Shown piece by piece: positions 59,801 through 64,000 of a stretch of DNA of 64,000 nt. The notes below the pieces were generated by a model, which made no database searches, was not told the DNA's origin, and saw only the letters and a list, made by a program, of their open reading frames with translations. The stretch lies in assembly GCA_000934455.1 (NCBI GenBank), contig KN882917.1, positions 265,427-329,426 of the forward strand, given 5' to 3'. A program made the position numbers and the translations under genes. Within the stretch, counting starts at the first letter, position 1. Each line of letters opens with the position of its first letter. This DNA is from Apostichopus parvimensis (lineage: Eukaryota; Echinodermata; Holothuroidea; Aspidochirotida; Stichopodidae).

Positions 59801-62570
59801 ACGGGCAACAATGAATTATCACCTACTATTCAATTTATCGATGTTACACACCAAAAAATGCATATTTTTCCGAAAATTTTGGCTGACAAAGCCTTTCCAG
59901 GTGCAACCATTTTACATGTAGGCATCACCAGGATTGCCAAAAAAATCAAAAGGGGGAGGGGGACACCCCTTCCCCATATACCCCCCCCCCCCAAGGACGG
60001 CAATTCGTGGCATGGACCAGCATTTGCCTTCTCAAGGGTTAGGAGCTATGCAACCATACCATTAACGACATGTCCCTACAGGGGATTGAATCCTTAGGTA
60101 GCCGTCCTGAGCTAGTACAAATCAGCAGAGAGAGGTTGTGGATGCTACGCCTTAGCACCATTCAACCTCATGGGCTCAACATTCAGGAAGGACATGACTA
60201 ACTTTTCTTCTTTCCCCCTCCTTCTCCCCTTGCCCCCCCCCATTACTCCTCTTCTCATAGCTTTTTCCACCCATTTTTTCATCCACACCTTTCTGTCTTT
60301 GTCCTTCTCCAGTTTATTCCCTACCCCCTTCCCTTAATCCTCTCTTTGTCCCTCCACTGTTTATCTCCTACCTCTCCTCTTCCCCTGTTGGTTTTTATCT
60401 TTCATTCTTCTCTCCATCCCTTGTCTACTAATCCCCTTACATCTATCTCTTTGTGTTCACCATGCTCATTAACCTGTCTGTATTATGTGCGTGTTTTTCC
60501 TACACAGGCTCTCTAGTGGATAAGCTGTTTGCTCAGTTTTATTTTATTTTAAACTCAAGTATTGAAGAACGTTAGGCCAGAAGCAAGTCGTTTCGTCAAA
60601 TAAAAGTACATAAAGCAGCACATATTCAGTCACATGTTTATAGAGAATTACACGACGAAACTATTCGCATTTTATTTCTTCAGCAATTTCTCCAACAAAA
60701 ATCGGCGGCACGAGATAATACGGCCCATATGACTCCTTCAATAACAGCTACCTGCTCCTACGAGCTGGTATAGCGTTTTCCCAGCAGTACAATATGCACT
60801 ATTCCATATAGCCAATCCAAAAATTGCGTAACTCGCATAGCACACAGTACAATTACACGGTATGCCTATAGGTTACGCAACACTGTGAGAGGCGGATTAC
60901 AATCTCGGAAACCTGATACCTTCGCGGTAACGGTACCCATTTGCGTATGCTGTTTATAGCTAAGGATGAGAATGCCATATTAAAGAAATGAATATGTTGC
61001 CGCTGCGAGAAGAGGGCAGCATTGTTTTTATTTTTTAATCGGGGAATACGTTGAGACAAGATTAGCAATTTCCTAGCTGAGAGAGTGCCTTTAAATAAAT
61101 GAAAGTAAAACTAAGGGACAGTTTCACTGAAATGAGAATGCTCTTATAAAAGTTACTTAGGTATCTTAAGTACTCCTTTAATATTAAAATACATGGCTCT
61201 ATAACAATGGTTGCATATTAGGTAACTTTCCAAAGTTATAATTAAAAGGTGTACATATTTCCCAGTACAAGAAATTAATCTCTATTGAAAACCCAAGAGA
61301 AGTATCCAACATTTAGTTAAACAACCTCTCTCTGTACACATTAATAACATGTCAATAAAAACAACTCGGCCTAAAGTTCACATTGACATTACGAACATGA
61401 GTTAAGACTATTACATCTAACGACTCTTGGGCGCGGCCATCTTAAATACAAGTACTTCACTAAATGAGGGCGCTATGCAAAAATATAAGTTTACTATTAC
61501 GTAAGGTCTCCTGTTAAGGATACAATACAATTTGTTCATACGACGTACGCAAAATTACGATCTTAGGAACCACTGACATCATTAAGTATGGAGATATCAA
61601 ATTATGATAAAGGTTGATTAAAGGTTGTGGAAAAGCAGTTATACTTTTATTTACGAACTCTTAATTCAGCATTTGACAGTAATATTGGATTGAAAAGTTA
61701 CTAAGTATGCTGAAAGGTTAAGCCTAGGCTATACTACTCAGGCAGTAGCCTATCATTGTAATAGTGTTAACAGTACAAAAAGGGCCAACCGTGACTCTGA
61801 ACTTCATCGAGAGTAACAGAATGATATCGATATATTATCAATCACAGAACCCTTGTTTGCTTAAAAGATATAAAAAGAAGAGAAATTATATAATTACCTG
61901 AAAGAGCTATTAAAGTGACAACTTCAATTGCTGCAAAAGCAGACAAAAACGTAAGTAAAGAAGTAAATAGAAATCTTCGATGTGTTGAGTTAACTAATAA
62001 AAGTAACGTAATGTATCAGAACAATGGATTTCAAGGCTACCCCACTGGGAGAAGGGTCTCCCAATCTGAACGAAATGGTCCGAATTCTAAGGCAAGCCAG
62101 CTATGCCAAAAGGGCATGGCTGTACACTAAATAAAAATGCCAATAGGAGTGGAAACCATTGATGTCCGTCCCTCACATTCGGGCCCGTAACCAGCATTTC
62201 ATTTTTAGGGGGACATTGTGATTGGGGGGGGGGGCATCAAATTATGATGGGGGGCATACGATTAATTATTATGCAGTTTCAATTATCATTGGGTGGGGGG
62301 GGGGATAAATATTTTTTGCTGGGGAATTGCCTCGAAATGCCACTCCGTGGCTACGGGCCTGCTCACATTGGAAACGGAATTGGCTCATATTGTACTCTGT
62401 TCAACGGAAATCTTTGACTTTCCAGTCTTCATTCTTTCCTATTCCCAGTTCGAGTGCTGAAGGCCTTCCCCAGCAAGACATCCAGTGAGGTCAGGGGTAT
62501 GATCCGATATAAATTCTCAAATGCGAAGAAGACTTTTAAGAGGAAGCAGCCAGTAGAGCCAGAAGCTTGA
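35666..62570 (+). CDS. BEN-domain protein gene, seven exons over 27 kb
   Basis: Exons are 35666-35879, 41993-42125, 42580-42690, 48543-48672, 51576-51688, 53159-53402 and 62449-62570, all with GT-AG borders. Phases chain through every junction apart from one base missing inside exon 2. The product is about 355 residues: an N-terminal module starting MAYALYEFVGRDGQ, a basic NLS segment (VKKRKV), a KKK-rich linker, a coiled coil, a Pro/Ser-rich linker and a C-terminal BEN domain. BEN domains bind DNA and often act in transcriptional repression and chromatin. The layout of N-terminal module, coiled coil and BEN recalls BEND5, but orthology is not claimed. Stop TGA is at 62568-62570. The gene shows no decay beyond the exon 2 base and is probably the only full host gene in the window. 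Introns 1, 3 and 6 are loaded with repeats. Confidence 0.8.
35880..37114. other. BEN intron 1, left part
   Basis: No other exon is recognised. A run of ten or more C lies near 36904-36914, and CATATGGTACC/CATGGTATC inverted motifs occur near 36726-36748. Confidence 0.4.
37115..38830 (-). pseudogene. CACTA/EnSpm tnp2-type transposase, copy 2, decayed
   Basis: Colinear with copy 1 at 8.7-10.8 kb. A 220-codon open block (38779-38120) encodes the zinc-ribbon second half (ECPGCSTPF), ITWNFDGIPLYKSS, VLICGLWVGPGKP and GCGSCLHEGEVV. A frameshift at GGGGGG near 38128 follows, then VDEKRTAAG, a TAA near 38061, PDYMHSVLLGV (37990), LSERKLWKASEWRNF (near 37800), GPLWATSTFPFENN (37530), FHGTKG and a C-terminal block with IRFVHTTNLHAEM (near 37190). 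The last 80 or so residues present in copy 1 are lost. It lies in intron 1 of the BEN gene in antisense orientation. Confidence 0.85.
38831..39695. repeat. Intron of CACTA copy 2 with TGACCT-family repeat
   Basis: 39000-39360 carries TGACCT hexamers in a loose array (for example TTAATGACCTCTGACCTC and AAAATGACCTTTAAC near 39320-39350). It is related to the 14.4 and 46.8 kb arrays. No coding exon is seen. Confidence 0.6.
39696..39824 (-). CDS. Acidic upstream exon of CACTA copy 2, phase 0-0
   Basis: Acceptor TTCACAG and donor CAG|GTGAGC bound exactly 43 codons. The translation has MWPIPHGGTASDSDEEDTRF and ends APYDPCNQ. It lies upstream of copy 2 on the same strand, as the acidic exons at 13.3-14.1 kb do for copy 1. 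The shared place and acidity support the idea that this class has an acidic N-terminal region. Confidence 0.5.
39825..41042. other. BEN intron 1, middle; SINE-like piece
   Basis: A minus-strand B-box-like TGTTCGAATTCCC (40175-40187, inverted) lies in a possible tRNA-derived fragment (about 40100-40260). A run of about 14 C lies near 40352. No exon is recognised. Confidence 0.35.
41043..41665. mobile_element. MITE-like element rich in ACAC/GTGT phrases
   Basis: The left end CACTCTTAAAACAAATTACA and the inverse of the right end, CACTCTAAAAAAAGAGGTG, are similar. The interior repeats AATTCTACACATTACCGG and GGTGTAAAA phrases in both orientations. No coding capacity. Related phrases build the elements at 43.2 and 47.9 kb. 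Confidence 0.55.
41993..42125 (+). CDS. BEN gene exon 2 (one base short)
   Basis: Acceptor TTTATAG and donor CCG|GTAAGT. The entry frame reads HQSELMEVMEEMKSNNKAPA and hits TGA at 42090-42092. The exit frame reads RVKKRKVIDDGEPSDDVP and fits exon 3. The frame switch lies between about 42062 and 42082, around GGTAGGGGTACC. One extra base there, for example a fifth G, would join both halves. This is either a sequencing error in a G run or a real lesion. Confidence 0.65.
42126..42579. other. BEN intron 2
   Basis: No feature beyond GGTACCATGG-type palindromic phrases near 42205-42222. Confidence 0.4.
42580..42690 (+). CDS. BEN gene exon 3
   Basis: Thirty-seven codons, phase 0-0, acceptor CATAG and donor AAG|GTAATA. 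The translation is basic at first (RRTAPKKKTSQ) and then amphipathic (RLMEEILESAVPRMDDK). It probably links the nuclear-localisation segment to the coiled coil. Confidence 0.65.
43088..43150 (+). repeat. tRNA-derived SINE-like fragment
   Basis: AGTGGTTGAACGCCCGC is followed 20 bases later by a perfect polymerase III B box GGTTCGATTCC (43135-43145). The cloverleaf is not complete, so a SINE head rather than a tRNA gene is favoured. Similar B boxes lie at 46292-46302 (inverted) and 48319-48329. Confidence 0.4.
43190..43600. mobile_element. Foldback/MITE element of GTGTAAA and TTTACAC phrases
   Basis: AAAGGGAACATGGTCA (43246-43261) is inverted at 43387-43402. GTGTAAACTTTACAC (43268-43282) is a palindrome. 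At the right side a 51-base unit containing AAACAGTTGTGTAATAT and CACACCTTTTGGGGTTAC is tandemly duplicated (starts near 43479 and 43530). No gene. Confidence 0.65.
43601..44845. other. BEN intron 3, left part, nothing recognised
   Basis: AT-rich with one G-run (44070-44086). 44700-44845 on the minus strand is the 3' flank of the SAMD3-like gene. Confidence 0.4.
44846..47834 (-). CDS. SAM-domain gene resembling SAMD3, centre missing
   Basis: Minus-strand exon 1 (47834-47753) starts MEATKSSIVVSQFLENIGL and leaves in phase 1 at GTAGGA. Exon 2 (46455-46327) enters in matching phase with HRIDDEVFELLDYESI and TQIIPKLGLPLKFK, completing a SAM domain. Exon 3 (45163-44846) gives FVIIERKTMVVDTLIAAIDL and CYKAYQILDLCYP, which matches the C-terminal block of SAMD3-like proteins (an aromatic/CYK-type helix and then YP). 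The several-hundred-residue middle of that family is not found in the 1.16 kb between exons 2 and 3. It may be an internally deleted copy, a pseudogene or a shortened paralogue. It lies antisense within intron 3 of the BEN gene. Confidence 0.7.
46010..46120. repeat. TGACC-type repeat fragment
   Basis: ATGTGACCTTTGGGTGC and TTTTGACCTCTGACCC occur within 100 bases, in an intron of the SAMD3-like gene. Short member of the dispersed family. Confidence 0.5.
46800..47050. repeat. TGACCT-family repeat, two divergent units
   Basis: CCAAGCTTCCCTTCTTGAG near 46859 and the related CCAAAATTCCCTTCTTGAA near 47000 mark two units. Between them are GGTGACCCCAAATGACCATC phrases. Same motif order as 17990-18110. 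Confidence 0.65.
47890..48125. repeat. GTGTAAA/TTTACAC foldback relative
   Basis: GCGTTGTGTAAAAATTGCAC (48041-48060), TTTTTTTTTTTACACAA and AACTTTTACACATTG phrases relate it to the 41.0 and 43.2 kb elements. It lies directly upstream of the SAMD3-like start, so it may form part of that gene's 5' region. Confidence 0.5.
48260..48345 (+). repeat. tRNA-derived SINE-like fragment
   Basis: GGGTTCGATCCC at 48318-48329 is a good polymerase III B box. No convincing A box or cloverleaf is seen upstream, so this is called a SINE remnant. Confidence 0.35.
48543..48672 (+). CDS. BEN gene exon 4, coiled coil
   Basis: Acceptor TTTCCAG, donor ACAA|GTACGT, entry phase 0 and exit phase 1. The 43 codons read as a continuous heptad coil (DLKKEVEELRNEVAKLKDEK and on to ENKSLRRTIKL). 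It probably mediates dimerisation ahead of the BEN domain. Confidence 0.75.
48673..49365. other. BEN intron 4, left part
   Basis: No exon. A run of about 15 G at 49162-49176 ends a repeat fragment. Confidence 0.4.
49366..51317. repeat. Composite of poly-G interspersed elements
   Basis: GCAGGCGCGTATCCACGGGG at 49366 and TGGATACGCCCCTG at 51303-51317 look like inverted outer ends. Internal ends of the same style include CGCTACACGCCTG near 50086 and AAAGGCGTAGGAGCC near 50200. A purine tract (49419-49540) of AGGAGGAAA type and G/C runs at 49870, 50640 and 50668 fill the unit. Probably nested non-autonomous DNA elements; no coding sequence. Confidence 0.5.
51576..51688 (+). CDS. BEN gene exon 5
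   Basis: Acceptor CATAAG and donor CAG|GTAGGA; entry phase 1 joins exon 4, exit phase 0. The sequence LPDLLEEMKELRSSRTPSPP continues the coil and then becomes Pro/Ser/Gln-rich, a flexible linker to the BEN domain. Confidence 0.75.
51689..53158. repeat. BEN intron 5 with SINE-like and ACATTTT repeats
   Basis: 52464-52560 starts GCCGGGGTGGCTCAAGG, an A-box-like tRNA head, and may be a SINE. 52725-52945 repeats AAAATGTTTT and GAACGTTTT phrases. No exon is seen elsewhere. Confidence 0.4.
53159..53402 (+). CDS. BEN gene exon 6, main part of the BEN domain
   Basis: Acceptor CCGACAG and donor ATAG|GTGAGA, entry phase 0, exit phase 1. It encodes MVNDMMTGLFSKKHMAIHTL, a basic stretch and KHQLDPSAVREII, the pattern of the first three helices of a BEN domain. 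No decay is seen, and codon use is normal for a conserved exon. Confidence 0.82.
53403..53900. other. BEN intron 6, left edge
   Basis: Nothing recognised apart from a CpG-rich patch near 53730-53745 that may mark a start region for the candidate transcript beginning near 53866. Confidence 0.35.
53920..56890 (+). CDS. Candidate short two-exon ORF in BEN intron 6
   Basis: ATG 53920 reads MTNATFAEHLLAWQIIRE to a donor GAAG|GTAGGC (intron from 53975). An acceptor TTTTTCAG at 56817 joins in matching phase to VEGVCPIKKLKRLVSKLIHQ and stops at TAA 56883-56885. That would be a peptide of about 40 residues. The frame is also open upstream of the ATG to about 53866. I do not recognise a family. It may be the 5' part of another transcript, or a chance pairing. 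Confidence 0.25.
53975..59530. other. Large part of BEN intron 6, mostly unassigned
   Basis: AT-rich DNA with TAGGCCTAC-type intronic phrases near 54010-54180 and 54440. Acceptor-like tracts near 57354 and 57818 suggest possible non-coding exons, but no open frame supports them. A G-run sits at 56646-56656. Confidence 0.35.
59530..59640. repeat. GACCCGC-type interspersed repeat
   Basis: AACTGACCCGCAATTCGCGG and three further ACCCGC phrases lie within 90 bases, including a short inverted pair ACCCGC...GCGGGT. It looks like the end of a dispersed element. Confidence 0.45.
60190..60480. repeat. Polypyrimidine tract
   Basis: About 290 bases of C/T on the plus strand with few purines (CCCCCTCCTTCTCCCC and similar). 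It could form triplex-like structure, but no function is visible. Confidence 0.6.
60481..62185. other. BEN intron 6, right part, nothing recognised
   Basis: No exon or element limits could be supported. Small open frames lack motifs. Confidence 0.4.
62186..62366. mobile_element. Short foldback element with G runs
   Basis: GGGCCCGTAACCAGCA at the left is roughly inverted at the right as GTGGCTACGGGCC. Between them are three G runs with CATCAAATTATGATG-like phrases. About 180 bases, non-coding, placed just upstream of the last BEN exon. Confidence 0.55.
62449..62570 (+). CDS. BEN gene exon 7, end of the BEN domain
   Basis: Acceptor ATTCCCAG; entry phase 1 completes the codon left by exon 6 to give REIIVRVLKAFPS. 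The exon continues SSEVRGMIRYKFSNAKK, the last helix of a BEN domain, then a basic tail KRKQPVEPEA and TGA. Confidence 0.82.
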
Positions 62571-62625
62571 TATGGTGCTGAATTTGAATAATTGATTTGA
62601 TTTTATACATTGATAAATGTTTTCC

Positions 62626-62631
62626 AATAAA
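62626..62631 (+). terminator. Polyadenylation signal of the BEN gene
   Basis: AATAAA lies 56 bases after the stop codon and is followed by a T-rich stretch and TGT-rich sequence. Confidence 0.6.
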
Positions 62632-63054
62632 GTTTTTTCTGAAATCACAGTTGACGATGTTCTACTTTATTTATGTGTGATCTGTAGTAGACCTAGATAT
62701 TACACACTAATATAGGGCCTACGCAAGACACGCAGCGCATGCTGTGTTCAGAGTTGTTTCTTTCTCTTGGAAATATATAAATCAACTTCTCGTGCTTCCA
62801 GTTCCAAATACCCTCCATGTTATTCTGTTCGAAGCAACTCACAGATCTTTACCGTTGTGACTCTCGCATGAGCATGCAGATGAAATGGCTGCAGCTAAAT
62901 CTTCCAGTTGCAGTTGTCATGGTTTCATGAGGTATTCTCTGATTGGCTGTTGCTATTATTAGGGTTAACGTCAGTCTGTCATTTTTCCGATTTGGTGAAT
63001 TGAATTGGTAAACAAATGGCATTTGAGAATTTTGTATGATAGATAGTATTGTAA

Positions 63055-63365
63055 GGCGTGGTGAAAGCATGGTAACTCTGATGTAATGTGTGGTGAATGC
63101 ACAGTATTCCATATGGAGCTAAATATTCACTGTGGTGAAAAACGTGTGCTAAAATAAAAACCATGGTAAATACATGTTAATTTTGATGTAAAGTGTGGTG
63201 AATGTAGGGCCTTTTACCGCGGTAAATTTGTGGTGACTGTGTGGTAAAAGCATGGTAAATGCAGGTTAAATTTGATGTAAATTTACCATGGTATACCATG
63301 GTAATACCATGGTAAAAGGATGGCAAGTTACCATGGTAAAAGTATGGTAATTTTTTACCCGGGGA
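63055..63365. repeat. CATGGTAAA-type tandem repeat
   Basis: Three divergent units of about 90 bases start GCATGGTAACTCTGATGTAA (63067), CCATGGTAAATACATG (63162) and GCATGGTAAATGCAGG (63251). Each is followed by TTGATGTAAA and GTGGTGAA-like phrases. The right end is dense in ACCATGGTA palindromes. Related to 7311-7572. Confidence 0.75.
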
Positions 63366-63889
63366 ACCATGCCCCAAAATATGTCCCCGGACATACTATA
63401 GGCGAAGGAAGCTATCCGCCGCGACTGCATGTGAGTTTCTCGACTTGCCGTCTTGGGAGTCATACCACAAAATTGTGAGTTTGACACCGGCATTGACATT
63501 TTCGACAAATCTGCAAATTGCGCGTGCAAAATAAGGAAAGATTGACTGGGCTTTCAGCCAGGTAACAAACTGAATGACCAACTATATGTCAAACTGACAT
63601 GATCAAAGATTGCGTGTGAAACATTATTAGGGTGATAGACTGATTCTCAGCAATAGTATTGTCTCCTTGAAATTTTGGTTTTTCGCGGTTTTAAGAGCAT
63701 CAGGGTACGTCCCAGAAGTGAAAACCCGGCCTATGCGCTATGTCACGTCCGGTTTTTCAGCAACTATAGCCTACTGCCGGTCCGCGGTCGAAGGGTCGTT
63801 CATGAGTGGTCATCATGGAGATTCCAAACCATTCAGATGAATGATATATTTTTCGCACATGTACTTTTTTGTCGACACCCAAGATCCCA

Positions 63890-63960
63890 GTGGGGGGGCG
63901 ACGACAAGCTTTCATGGGGGGGGGGGGGGCGCCCCCCACCCCCCCTTGGCTACGCCACTG
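63890..63960 (-). repeat. Terminus of a poly-G interspersed element
   Basis: Read on the minus strand it begins CAGTGGCGTAGCCAAGG and runs into G runs. The same style of terminus is seen at 49366 and 51317. The other end is not identified. Confidence 0.5.
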
Positions 63961-64000
63961 ACTGAAGCACTAGTATAGTACTATACAAGTCCTTTTGCCC

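Overview
This window is eukaryotic DNA from an animal. Genes are split by GT-AG introns, there are no bacterial-style operons, and most recognisable coding sequence belongs to DNA transposons. Frequent intronic strings of the type TAGGCCTAGGC, long G/C homopolymer runs, TGACCT-rich repeats and a SAMD3-like gene suggest a marine invertebrate deuterostome, most likely an echinoderm. The organism is inferred, not proven. All family assignments were made by eye from translated sequence; no database search was run.

Layout. 1-1.8 kb: nothing recognised. 1.8-4.7 kb: a decayed three-exon piggyBac transposase whose first intron carries a tandem repeat. 5.3-6.75 kb: the 3' end of a Ty3/Gypsy retrotransposon with one LTR, cut by a 62-base N gap. 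8.7-15.6 kb: a CACTA/EnSpm (tnp2-type) transposase relic on the minus strand, with three upstream phase-0 exons, a TTAA MITE and a TGACCT-rich tandem repeat. 16.1-35.6 kb: three DNA transposons lie almost end to end. Harbinger-1 (16116-22067, TSD TTA) is nearly intact and carries a PIF/Harbinger transposase plus a convergent, interleaved MADF-BESS gene. Harbinger-2 (22073-28603) is decayed and keeps a HARBI1-type first exon and a Myb/SANT-type gene. The P-like element (28998-35581, 8-bp TSD) holds a decayed THAP transposase (+) and a Mutator-like transposase ORF (-).

35.67-62.57 kb: one host-like gene on the plus strand, with seven exons whose splice sites and phases chain together. It encodes a protein with a short N-terminal domain, a basic/NLS segment, a coiled coil and a C-terminal BEN domain. 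Its introns hold a second CACTA relic (37.1-39.8 kb, minus), several MITEs and foldback repeats, SINE-like pieces, and an antisense SAM-domain gene resembling SAMD3 that lacks its middle (44.8-47.8 kb). 62.6-64 kb: 3' flank with CATGGTAAA-type and poly-G repeats.

How the parts relate. The Harbinger elements each pair a transposase with a convergent DNA-binding partner gene, but the partner differs (MADF-BESS versus Myb/SANT). The P-like element has the same two-gene convergent shape with an unexpected partner, and sits 84 bp upstream of the BEN-gene start codon. These two points are the most interesting in the window.
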